Below the pieces are notes generated by a model. The model ran no database searches. It was not told the origin of the DNA and saw nothing but the letters and a program-made list of their open reading frames with translations. This document shows, piece after piece, positions 16,422 through 24,294 of a stretch of 64,000 nucleotides of DNA. The stretch comes from Paramicrobacterium fandaimingii (GTDB lineage: Bacteria; Actinomycetota; Actinomycetes; Actinomycetales; Microbacteriaceae): the NCBI RefSeq assembly GCF_011751745.2, contig NZ_CP061170.1, positions 2,666,001-2,730,000 of the forward strand, in the 5' to 3' direction. Each line of letters starts with the position of its first letter. Position 1 is the first letter of the stretch. Both the position numbers and the translations under genes were made by a program.

Positions 16422-17663
16422 TTACGCGACGCCGGGTCGGATGGGTGTCGGGGCGGAATCGTCGTCGTCGGCATCGTCCACCGACGTCGCGCTCGATTCG
16501 CCCGGTTTGCAGACGAAGTCCTCGTCGAGTGTGTAGAACGATTCGCAGCCGCGGTCGGTCACCCGAATGGTGTCGGAGATGCCCACCGTCTTGTCGCCGT
16601 CGACGCCCCACATCCACGGGATGATGTGGAAGGTCATGCCCTCACGCAGCACCGTCGGGTCGCCCTGGTTGAGGCTCGCGATGTAGCCCTCGTCCCAGCT
16701 GGGCGGAAACGCGATGCCGATCGAGTAGCCCGAGCGGGTGATGAGCCGCCCGCCCACCGCGTTGTCGGTGATGATGCTGCGCACGATGTTATCTGCGTCC
16801 GACACCGTGAGCCCGGGGCGGATCGCCGACTTCACCTCAGAGAGCGCGAGCTTCATGCGCTCCTGCGCACGGAACATCGACTTCGACAGGTCGTCGAGAA
16901 CGACGGTGCGCATCATCGCCGTGTGGTAGCGGCGGAAGCATCCCGCTACCTCGAGAAAGACATGCTCACCCGGCTGCACGACGCGCCCCTCCCACGTCGC
17001 GTGCCCGATCATGGTGCGGGGGCCAGAGGTGACGTACGGCATCACGGCAGGAAACTCGCCGCCCGCGCGGAACATTGCCGAGCTGATCTCAGCGGCGATG
17101 TCGTTCTCGCTCACGCCGGCGGCGACAGCAGCCATTCCCGCCTGCATTCCCACCTCGGTGGCATGCGCGGCTTTGCGCATGATCTCGATCTCGACAGCAG
17201 ACTTGGTGATGCGCCCCTGCTCGACGATGCCGAAGCAGTCGAGCAGGCGCCCCTCGGTGATGGCCGAGTGGATGTAGTCCTGATGGTACGCAGGAAAATA
17301 GTAGCTGTTCCGCTCGTACCCGACGTCTTTCGTGTGCAGCCCAAACTCACGCAGCGCCTGCACGAGGCTCTGAATGGCGTCGCCGGTGTCGGGATACGGT
17401 CTGGTCAACTCCACCCAGGTGCGCGCATGCACGTTGGATTCTTCCATGCTGCGCGTGATCATGAACGGCTCGGCATCGAGCGGCACGACAAGCGCCTGAA
17501 AGAACGAATACCCCGTCGTCTGATAGTCGGTCAGGTACATCAGATTCTCTGGGTCACTGATGACCACCGCATCGAGAAGTCGCTCCGCCATGCGAGCGCG
17601 CAACTCACTGAGACGGCGCTCGTATTCGTCAAAGGGGAACGTCATGTCATCGCGCTGCCTCAT
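16422..17663 (-). CDS. Creatinase-fold M24 hydrolase, probable ectoine hydrolase (DoeA/EutD-like)
   Basis: A 413-residue M24-family protein. The N-terminal creatinase domain starts FDEYERRLSELRARMAER; the C-terminal pita-bread domain contains EVAGCFRRYHTAMMRT, RSGYSIGIAFPPSWDEGY and REGMTFHIIP, which closely follow blocks I recall from EutD/DoeA ectoine hydrolases. The metal-ligand Asp pair of aminopeptidases is not seen, as in creatinase-like members. AGAAGGAG precedes the ATG. The family reaction opens the ectoine ring to N-acetyl-diaminobutyrate. It lies between a DABA-type aminotransferase and an ALDH, which fits. The last ~30 residues are acidic (DDADDDD). Other creatinase-type substrates cannot be excluded. 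Confidence 0.72.
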   Translation of the reverse strand: MRQRDDMTFPFDEYERRLSELRARMAERLLDAVVISDPENLMYLTDYQTTGYSFFQALVVPLDAEPFMITRSMEESNVHARTWVELTRPYPDTGDAIQSLVQALREFGLHTKDVGYERNSYYFPAYHQDYIHSAITEGRLLDCFGIVEQGRITKSAVEIEIMRKAAHATEVGMQAGMAAVAAGVSENDIAAEISSAMFRAGGEFPAVMPYVTSGPRTMIGHATWEGRVVQPGEHVFLEVAGCFRRYHTAMMRTVVLDDLSKSMFRAQERMKLALSEVKSAIRPGLTVSDADNIVRSIITDNAVGGRLITRSGYSIGIAFPPSWDEGYIASLNQGDPTVLREGMTFHIIPWMWGVDGDKTVGISDTIRVTDRGCESFYTLDEDFVCKPGESSATSVDDADDDDSAPTPIRPGVA

Positions 17664-17702
17664 GTCAGGCTCCTTCTGTTAGTCAGACCACCTCATGTCT
17701 GG
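17658..17702 (-). promoter_or_regulatory. Direct repeats and dyad at the M24 hydrolase start
   Basis: CCTCATGTCAGG (17658-17669, overlapping the start codon) recurs as CCTCATGTCTGG at 17691-17702, 33 bp apart. The second copy is part of a dyad CAGAC-N8-GTCTG at 17684-17701. The 89-bp gap between aminotransferase and hydrolase thus probably holds a promoter with an operator for an unseen regulator. Confidence 0.4.
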
Positions 17703-17752
17703 TTCGTATCGGTTGTTCGTTCTCGCTGTTCAATTGTGGTGAGTCGACTTGA

Positions 17753-19000
17753 TCAGACGGATGCTCGAACAGCGCTCACGAGCGTGTCGAGACCCTCCTG
17801 CAGATCATCGTCTGGTGTTGTGAGCGGCGGAATGAGCTTGAGCACGCGCCCACCGCTGCCACAGGCTCCGATGAGCATGCCGTGCTCGAAGCAGTACGCA
17901 ACGACCTTCTTGGCAATCGCGCCGTCCACGACGTCGAGTGCCTGGATCATGCCGCGGCCGCGAACATCGAAGCCGCTGTCGGGAAACTCGTCAGCGAGGC
18001 TCTGCAGCGCAGATCGCATGACCTCGCCCTTGCGAACAACCTCGTTCATGAGCTCGTCGTCGTCGAAGTAGCCGAGGGCGACAGTGCCGGCAACGAACGA
18101 CAGTCCCTGTCCGCGGAACGTTCCCGTGTGCTCCCCCGGTGCCCAGTGAGCATCATGCTCGGGTTTCACGAGGTTCATCGCGAGCGGAGTCCCGTAGCCG
18201 CCGATGCCCTTCGCCAGACAGACGATGTCGGGGTCAAGACCGAGGCCGTCGAAGCCGAAGTAGCTTCCGGTTCGACCGCATCCGACCTGAATGTCGTCGA
18301 TGATGAACAGCGCGCCGACGTCGTGTGCGAGCTTCTGCACGGCCTGAAGCCATTCTGCGCTTGCGACGTTGACGCCGCCCTCTGCCTGAATCACTTCGAC
18401 GACGAAGGCCGCCGGCGGAATGCGACCGCTCGACGGGTCTTCGAGCTGCGCCCGATAGTCGTCGACAGCCTGCACGCCGCCACCCGGGGCCGTGTCGAAA
18501 GGTCCGCGCTCCACGTAGTCGAGCGGAACCCCGGCCGCCTGACGGAAGAAGTCGTTGGCGGTGAGCGCCAGCGAGCCGAGCGTCATTCCGTGGAACCCGT
18601 GTGAGAACGCCACGACGTTGCGCCGCCCTGTCACGCGCCTGGCGAGCTTGAGCGCGGCTTCCACAGCGTTCGACCCCGTCGGGCCCATGAACTGCATCTT
18701 GTGCGTCATGCCCCGCGGCTCAAGAATCGTCGTGCCGAAGCGCTCGAGGAAGTCACGCTTCGTCGTCGTCGCCATGTCGAGACTGTGGGCGACTCCATCT
18801 GCCTCGAGAAACTCGATCATGGCGCGCTTCATGCGCTCATTGTTATGGCCAAAGTTGAGGACGCCAGCGCCCCCGAAGAAGTCAACGTAGCTGCGACCAG
18901 CTTCATCAACCTGCCGCGCGTTCGATGCCGAAGCAAAGACCGTCGGATATGTGCGGCTATAGCCGCGAATCTCAGATTCCCACTTCTCGAATGCCTCCAT
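17753..19000 (-). CDS. Class III aminotransferase, diaminobutyrate-2-oxoglutarate type (EctB/DoeD-like)
   Basis: A 415-residue PLP enzyme. The opening MEAFEKWESEIRGYSRTYP and DFFGGAGVLNFGHNN match EctB-type diaminobutyrate aminotransferases; FMGPTGSNAVEAALKLAR, FSHGFHGMTLGSLA, IIDDIQVGCGRTG and the PLP lysine in CLAKGIGGYG are further family blocks. EctB interconverts aspartate semialdehyde and L-2,4-diaminobutyrate. The start at 19000 matches the family N-terminus; upstream in-frame starts would run into radA. No ectA or ectC is nearby, whereas an ectoine-hydrolase-like gene and an ALDH follow, so I infer the catabolic direction (DABA to aspartate semialdehyde). Confidence 0.82.
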   Translation of the reverse strand: MEAFEKWESEIRGYSRTYPTVFASASNARQVDEAGRSYVDFFGGAGVLNFGHNNERMKRAMIEFLEADGVAHSLDMATTTKRDFLERFGTTILEPRGMTHKMQFMGPTGSNAVEAALKLARRVTGRRNVVAFSHGFHGMTLGSLALTANDFFRQAAGVPLDYVERGPFDTAPGGGVQAVDDYRAQLEDPSSGRIPPAAFVVEVIQAEGGVNVASAEWLQAVQKLAHDVGALFIIDDIQVGCGRTGSYFGFDGLGLDPDIVCLAKGIGGYGTPLAMNLVKPEHDAHWAPGEHTGTFRGQGLSFVAGTVALGYFDDDELMNEVVRKGEVMRSALQSLADEFPDSGFDVRGRGMIQALDVVDGAIAKKVVAYCFEHGMLIGACGSGGRVLKLIPPLTTPDDDLQEGLDTLVSAVRASV

Positions 19001-19118
19001 AACCAACCTGTACCCCCTCGGAGACAGGGGTGTCAAGAGATGCGATGTCCCCCGTTTGGCCGCGGCTCCACGCGGAACGAGCACGGCGATGTCAGAACCG
19101 GCGGGTACGCTCAGATTC

Positions 19119-20477
19119 ATGGCCAAAACCGTATCCGCATACACGTGCACCGAGTGCGGCTGGCAGACCGCGAAATGGGTCGGACGCTGCGGTGAATGCC
19201 AGCAGTGGGGCACCGTCGTCGAAGCGGGTCAATCGAGCGGAATTCAGAAGCGCGTGACTGCAGCTTCCGTTGCGACCGAACGGGTAGCGCGCCCCATCAC
19301 CGACGTCGCAACGTCGTCGATTTCGCAGTGGCCGAGCGGAGTCACGGAGTTCGACCGTGTGCTCGGTGGCGGACTCGTCCCCGGCGCCGCGATTCTCGTC
19401 TCCGGCGAACCGGGCGTCGGCAAGTCGACGCTGCTGCTCGAGGTCGCCGCGCGCACCGCCCGAGCGAAGGCTCGTGTGCTTTACGTGAGCGCCGAAGAGT
19501 CGGTGAGCCAGGTGCGGCTGAGGGCCGAGCGCACGGGTGCCCTCGACGACAATCTGTTCATCGCCGCCGAGACCGACCTGTCGACGGTGCTCGGGCAGAT
19601 CGAATCGGTGAACCCCGATCTGCTGATCGTCGACTCGGTGCAGACCGTCGCCAGCGGCACCGTCGATGGACTGCCCGGCCAGCCGAGCCAGGTTCGCGAA
19701 GTCGCCGCCGCGCTCATCCGTGTGGCGAAAGAGCGCTCGCTCCCGCTGCTGCTCGTCGGCCACGTCACGAAAGACGGCACGATCGCCGGTCCGCGGCTGC
19801 TCGAGCACCTCGTTGATGTCGTTTGCCAGTTCGAGGGCGATAGACAGACCGCGTTGCGATTCATTCGCGCGTTGAAGAACCGCTTCGGTCCCACAGATGA
19901 GGTCGGATGCTTCGAGATGACCGGCACGGGCATCGCCGAGGTTCCCGACCCGTCGAAGCTGTTTCTCAGCCGCGGCGCCCCGGTGTCGGGAACGTGCGTC
20001 ACCGTGGCGATGGAGGGCCGCCGAGCGCTTCCCGTTGAGATTCAGGCGCTCGTCGTCCCCACCCCGGCCCCGAACGCACGCCGGGTCACGAGCGGTGTCG
20101 ATTCCAGCCGCGTCTCCATGCTGCTCGCCGTTCTCGAAAAGCGCGCGGGCGTGAAGCTCTCTGATTGCGACGTCTACGTCTCGACGGTGGGCGGGGTGCG
20201 CCTCACCGAACCGTCGGCCGACCTCGCGATCGCCGTCGCCATCGCCTCAGCGCGCGGCGATTGGCCGGTCTCGCACTCGCTCGCCGCGTTCGGCGAGATC
20301 AGTCTCGCTGGCGAAATCCGGCCTGTCGTCGCCGCGAAGCAGCGCCGTTCGGAGGCGACGCGCCTCGGCTACTCGAACCTTCTCGATTCAGCCTCCGGCG
20401 GCATCCAAAATGCTCTCGCCCTGTCGAAGCGCTCGGGAGGCTCGCTGCGCGACCGCGAGATCGACACAGCGTTTTGA
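19119..20477 (+). CDS. radA: DNA repair protein RadA
   Basis: A 452-residue RadA. The zinc finger has Cys at 10, 13, 24 and 27 (CTEC...CGEC), Walker A GEPGVGKST at about 97-105, and the RadA-specific KNRFG at about 253-257, followed by a Lon-like C-terminal domain (ADLAIAVAIASA). RadA promotes branch migration in recombination. The ATG at 19119 is set by the conserved MAKTVSAYTC opening; the divergent aminotransferase starts 118 bp away. The usual actinobacterial partner disA is not adjacent; a small convergent gene follows instead. Confidence 0.95.
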   Translation: MAKTVSAYTCTECGWQTAKWVGRCGECQQWGTVVEAGQSSGIQKRVTAASVATERVARPITDVATSSISQWPSGVTEFDRVLGGGLVPGAAILVSGEPGVGKSTLLLEVAARTARAKARVLYVSAEESVSQVRLRAERTGALDDNLFIAAETDLSTVLGQIESVNPDLLIVDSVQTVASGTVDGLPGQPSQVREVAAALIRVAKERSLPLLLVGHVTKDGTIAGPRLLEHLVDVVCQFEGDRQTALRFIRALKNRFGPTDEVGCFEMTGTGIAEVPDPSKLFLSRGAPVSGTCVTVAMEGRRALPVEIQALVVPTPAPNARRVTSGVDSSRVSMLLAVLEKRAGVKLSDCDVYVSTVGGVRLTEPSADLAIAVAIASARGDWPVSHSLAAFGEISLAGEIRPVVAAKQRRSEATRLGYSNLLDSASGGIQNALALSKRSGGSLRDREIDTAF

Positions 20478-20484
20478 ACTCAGC

Positions 20485-20895
20485 TCACGTCGTCTCGATG
20501 TCGAGAACTCGCATGATCTCGTCTGGAGCGGCCTGAAGCGGGTGCGGCCCCGCAATGTCGAAGAAGACAGTATCGATCGCCTCGCCGTGTGTGCGCAAGA
20601 ACGTGTGTAGCCACAAGCCGTCCTGCAGGCCGACAAACGGCGGAAGCGAGGCCGGCTTATTCTTTGCGTCAGAGAACAGCAGCAGGGCAAGCTTTCCCGT
20701 CTCGGGCTGGCGAAACGTCCACACTTCGCCAGCATCCGTCGGCTTGTCTGACTGCCCCGGCTTCATGAGGGGAACCACCATGCGATCGTTGCGCAGCGCA
20801 TAGGCGATGGCGGCCATGTCTTGCTTCTCAAGCGCATCGGCAAGCGTCTGCGAGCGAAAGTCCGGTTGTTGGTTTTTTCTGTTGGGCTTGGCCAT
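20485..20895 (-). CDS. SseB-like small protein
   Basis: A 136-residue protein with the pattern DRMVVPLMKPG...EVWTFRQPETGKLALLLFSDAKNKPASLPPF...THGEAIDTVFFDIAGPHPLQAAPDEIMRVL, which resembles the SseB N-terminal domain (a strand with xVPL, a GxLALLLFSD strand and an ALxPDEI-like end). The first 15 residues are basic and disordered. Function unknown. Convergent with radA (7 bp between stops). Confidence 0.55.
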   Translation of the reverse strand: MAKPNRKNQQPDFRSQTLADALEKQDMAAIAYALRNDRMVVPLMKPGQSDKPTDAGEVWTFRQPETGKLALLLFSDAKNKPASLPPFVGLQDGLWLHTFLRTHGEAIDTVFFDIAGPHPLQAAPDEIMRVLDIETT

Positions 20896-20962
20896 GATTC
20901 CAGTGTGCCAGTTCGGACTCCCCGCGATCAGCGCGTGCCCCGCCAGAAGAGGCCGACCCTCA

Positions 20963-21601
20963 TCAATACAGGGCGAACTGGGCGCTGTCCTTCGACTCGA
21001 TGCCCGCTACCGACGTTGTCAGGTGGTAGGACGCACCGTCTCCCGGAACCGGGTCTCGCTCGTCGGCGTCGCACGTATCGGGATTGCTTCGCGTGCGGTC
21101 CCACTCAATCGCCGGCTCAGAGGTCAGCGATTTGCCCGCGTCAATCGTGGTCTCGGCGTTCGTCGGCTCAACCTGGCAATCCGTCGACGTCCAGTAGGTG
21201 TCTTTGCCGCTGGTGATGGTGAACACCTGCTGCGACGTTCCGACGTCGATCGTGCACGCAGCGTCGCCGACGTTCGTGATGGTCAACGACAGTTTGGGCT
21301 TCTCCCCCGAGGCGTACGTCGTCTTGTCGGTCTTCGCAACGATTTCGACGTTGTCTTTCGTGCACGCGACGGGTTCGTTCGACGCCTTCTCTTCAGCCGC
21401 GGTCTCTTTCGGCGACGGTTTCGTCGGCTCTGACTGCGAGGCATCGTTCTTCGTGTCTTCGGCGCCAGACGACGAGCCGGGGCGCCAAATCAGCAGAACG
21501 ACTATTGCAATGACCGCGATCAGCCCGGCGAGCACCCAGAGGCGCCGTTTGATGTAGACGCTGCGGGGCTGACGACCGCGAGGACCCTGATTCGTCGACA
21601 T
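20963..21601 (-). CDS. Membrane-anchored extracellular Ig-like protein
   Basis: A 212-residue protein with a basic N-terminus, one helix at about 24-41 (LWVLAGLIAVIAIVVLLIW), a Ser/Lys/Glu/Pro-rich linker to residue 76, and a beta-rich extracellular domain with KPKLSLTITNVGDAACTIDVG and several Cys that could form disulfides. The domain resembles BsuPI/DUF4232-type Ig-like folds often seen on actinobacterial surfaces. Function unknown. Confidence 0.65.
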   Translation of the reverse strand: MSTNQGPRGRQPRSVYIKRRLWVLAGLIAVIAIVVLLIWRPGSSSGAEDTKNDASQSEPTKPSPKETAAEEKASNEPVACTKDNVEIVAKTDKTTYASGEKPKLSLTITNVGDAACTIDVGTSQQVFTITSGKDTYWTSTDCQVEPTNAETTIDAGKSLTSEPAIEWDRTRSNPDTCDADERDPVPGDGASYHLTTSVAGIESKDSAQFALY

Positions 21602-21673
21602 GCCCTCATGGTAGGTGTCTTAATCCCGGATGCTGTCGCGCCACGCGCGCGATGAGAAGCCTTTCAGTCAGGC

Positions 21674-21715
21674 GTCGGCGCGCGGAGAGAACCGTGATTC
21701 TCCCCGCGCGCCGAC
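21674..21715 (-). terminator. Strong hairpin after the 5'-nucleotidase gene
   Basis: A 12-bp GC stem (GTCGGCGCGCGG and complement) extends through AGAGAA/TTCTCC with one mismatch around a 6-nt loop. It lies 12 bp beyond the stop of the minus-strand nucleotidase gene, in position for a terminator, though without a long T-tract. Confidence 0.75.
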
Positions 21716-21727
21716 AGTTGCGGTTCC

Positions 21728-24223
21728 TTACGAGCGGTCAGCCGCTTTCCGTGTGTGGTAACGGTTGACGCCGAACGCTGCACCGCCGAGGGCCATAAGC
21801 CCCAGTGCGATGAGCGCAAACGGCAGCAGCTCCGAGGCTTCGGCGCCCGTGCGCGGCAGATCCCCTGCCGCGTTGGTTCCATCGCCTGAGCCCTCGGCCG
21901 CCGTGATCGTGATGTCCTGCCAGCCGATCACGTCGCCGTTGGCGTCGAGAACGACGATGCGGTGGTCTCCCGCGGCAACGTCGCTCGGAATCGTCACGGT
22001 GACGGTTCCCTCGGCAGACACCTGCACCCAGCCGTCAGAGAGCTGGATCGGCGTTGAATGCAGCCACACCGACACCCACTCGCCCGCATGATCAGTGCCG
22101 ACGTCGATCGTGATGGTCTCACCGGCCTTTGCCTCGTCGACAGTCTCTATGCCGCCCGCGGCAGCATCCGGAATGTCGCTGTCGTCGACGGGAGCCGGGT
22201 CTTCGCTTGGCTTCTCTGTACCGGGGGTCTCTCCGCCATCTCCCGCTGCGACGGTCACCGGAATCGTCACGACGGTGCCGTTCACGTCACCGGTCAAAGT
22301 GAGCGTGTGATCACCCGTTTCGCCCTCAGGAACATCGATCTGCACGTTCGCCGCCCCGTCGGTCACGGCCATTGTGCCGATCGTCTCGCCATCGAGAGCG
22401 ATCGTGAGCCCTGTCTCGGCTGGGACGTTCTTCGATGTCAGGTTGAGCTTCGAGAGCCCAAGCTCGAACGACGAGCCTGCCTCGACCGGCTCGGTCGGGA
22501 ATCCCGTCACAGCGACGGCGCGGCGGTCGTAGCTGGGCGAGACTACCTCGTGCGTCTTGATGTAGTCCATCCACGCGTCGCGGTCGACGAGCCCGGAGTC
22601 CTTCGTGTTCTTCCCCTCGGTGAACACGTGGAAGTTGTCTCCACCGTTGAGCAGGAAGCTGAAGGAGCCGATGCGGTAGTCGCGTTCCATGTCGAGCGGC
22701 TCACCGTTGACCGTTACCGAGGTGATGTGGTTGTCCTTTGCGGCGTCGGGGTCGTACGTGTACGTGACGTTGTTCGACAGGCCCAGCTGCAGGTACGGGC
22801 GGCTCGGTGTCTCTCCCTCCGGGTCGGCTGAGCGCTGCCACTGCTGTTCGAGCATGATCTTCACCTGCTCGCCCGTGAGCGTTGTCGTCCAGAGGTTGTT
22901 GACGAACGGCAGAATCGAGTTCGCCTCGGCCACAGTGACTTCGCCCTCGAACATTTCGGCGCGCAAACCGCCGGGGTTGACGACACCGATCTCGGCGCCA
23001 CCCAGCGATTCGTCACTGAGGGTGTCGAGCATGGCGTCGGCGACGAAGTTGCCAAGCGTCGACTCGCTCGACCGGTCGTCGCGCACCGACTCACCCTTGT
23101 CGTTCGTGTAGTACGCAGTAGTGATGTCGGCTGTTGCCTGACCGAGGACGACGCTGCCTGTGATCTCCGCCGCTGCGAGCGCATCCTGCGTTGTCTCGTT
23201 GACGGCTTTCACGCGCGGGTAGGTGTTGACGAGTTCGTCGCGCAGCGCCTTCTTGTTCGCTTCGGTCTCGTCGTCCGTTGCTCCCTCTTCGGCCTCGACG
23301 CGCGCGGTATTGCCGACCTTCTCGACCGTAGCGACGTCTGTCTCACTGTTGTAGCTCAGAGTGATCTGCCCGATGTTCTCACCGTAACTTCCCGTCTGCA
23401 CGATGGCACGACCGTTGTCGTCAGTCCACGCATACTGCTTGTGCGTGTGCCCGGTGAAGATCGCGTCGACGGCAGCATCCGTCTCGGTCACGATGGCGGC
23501 AAACGCGCCGCCCGCGGCGACCTCTTGCTCGAGCGTCGCACCCTCGGGCGTACCCGCTGACGCTCCCTCGTGATACTCGGCCACGATCACGTTGGCTTCC
23601 CCGTTGTCGGGGTTGCCATCAGTGAGCTCGCCGGCAACGCGGTTCACCGCTTCGACGGGGTCACCGAAGGTGAGGCCCGCGATGCCGTCCTTCGACACGA
23701 GCGACGGCACCTCCTGCGTGACCGCTCCAATGATGGCGATCGAGACGTCGCCAATGTGCTCGATCGTGTATTCCTCAAGCGGGGTGTCACCGTTGGAGTC
23801 GTACACGTTCGCGCCGAGGTACGGGAAGTTTGCCCGCTCCGAAACGCGGCTCGTCAGATCGGCGAGCCCCTTGTCGAACTCGTGGTTGCCTACGGCAGAG
23901 GCAACGAGCCCCAAATCGTTCAGCACATCGATCGTCGGCTCGTCCTGAGCGGACGATGACGCGTAGACCGACGCGCCAATGTTGTCGCCCGCCGACAGCA
24001 GCAAGGTGTTGTCGGGGTGCTGCGCACGCAGCTTCTCGATCGTGCCCGCGAAGGTCACCGTGTTGTCATCGATGCGACCGTGGAAGTCGTTGATGTTGAG
24101 CAGGTTGATCGTCGTTGGTTCCTCGGCAGCGTTGGCCGCGACGGCAGTGAGCGGGGCGAGGGCCAGCCCCGCCAGCGCGCCGATCGCGGTCAGACGCCTC
24201 GTCCGGCGTTTCAGTGGCAACAT
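21728..24223 (-). CDS. Cell-wall-anchored 5'-nucleotidase/UDP-sugar hydrolase-type metallophosphoesterase
   Basis: An 831-residue secreted enzyme. Signal peptide: basic KRRTRR, hydrophobic core, cut near ANAAEE. The metallophosphatase domain shows NINDFHGRI, GNHEFDKG and GHTHKQY; the C-terminal 5'-nucleotidase domain has LGNFVADAML, NPGGLRAEMFEGEVT and GGDNFHVFTEG. Two Ig-like stretches follow, then a sorting signal LPRTG at 789-793, a hydrophobic helix and a basic tail (a sortase substrate). It would dephosphorylate nucleotides outside the cell. It lies 71 bp downstream of the ExeM-like nuclease gene on the same strand, and both carry similar C-terminal Ig/anchor modules, so they likely act together. 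Confidence 0.92.
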   Translation of the reverse strand: MLPLKRRTRRLTAIGALAGLALAPLTAVAANAAEEPTTINLLNINDFHGRIDDNTVTFAGTIEKLRAQHPDNTLLLSAGDNIGASVYASSSAQDEPTIDVLNDLGLVASAVGNHEFDKGLADLTSRVSERANFPYLGANVYDSNGDTPLEEYTIEHIGDVSIAIIGAVTQEVPSLVSKDGIAGLTFGDPVEAVNRVAGELTDGNPDNGEANVIVAEYHEGASAGTPEGATLEQEVAAGGAFAAIVTETDAAVDAIFTGHTHKQYAWTDDNGRAIVQTGSYGENIGQITLSYNSETDVATVEKVGNTARVEAEEGATDDETEANKKALRDELVNTYPRVKAVNETTQDALAAAEITGSVVLGQATADITTAYYTNDKGESVRDDRSSESTLGNFVADAMLDTLSDESLGGAEIGVVNPGGLRAEMFEGEVTVAEANSILPFVNNLWTTTLTGEQVKIMLEQQWQRSADPEGETPSRPYLQLGLSNNVTYTYDPDAAKDNHITSVTVNGEPLDMERDYRIGSFSFLLNGGDNFHVFTEGKNTKDSGLVDRDAWMDYIKTHEVVSPSYDRRAVAVTGFPTEPVEAGSSFELGLSKLNLTSKNVPAETGLTIALDGETIGTMAVTDGAANVQIDVPEGETGDHTLTLTGDVNGTVVTIPVTVAAGDGGETPGTEKPSEDPAPVDDSDIPDAAAGGIETVDEAKAGETITIDVGTDHAGEWVSVWLHSTPIQLSDGWVQVSAEGTVTVTIPSDVAAGDHRIVVLDANGDVIGWQDITITAAEGSGDGTNAAGDLPRTGAEASELLPFALIALGLMALGGAAFGVNRYHTRKAADRS

Positions 24224-24268
24224 GTTTCTCCTGATTTTTTGGGTTGATGCCCGGAGCGGGCGGGGCAG

Positions 24269-24286
24269 AGGCGAGCATGCTCGCCT
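24269..24286. repeat. 18-bp perfect palindrome between nuclease and nucleotidase genes
   Basis: AGGCGAGCATGCTCGCCT is a perfect palindrome just beyond the stop of the nuclease gene and 45 bp before the nucleotidase start. It could form a stem of about 7 bp in the intercistronic RNA and act as a partial terminator or processing site setting relative expression. Confidence 0.55.
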
Positions 24287-24294
24287 GAGTTCAT

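Noticed and set aside
16377..18071. 564-residue plus-strand frame opposite the M24 and aminotransferase genes
   Set aside because: Antisense shadow; no recognisable motif and it crosses two well-supported genes.
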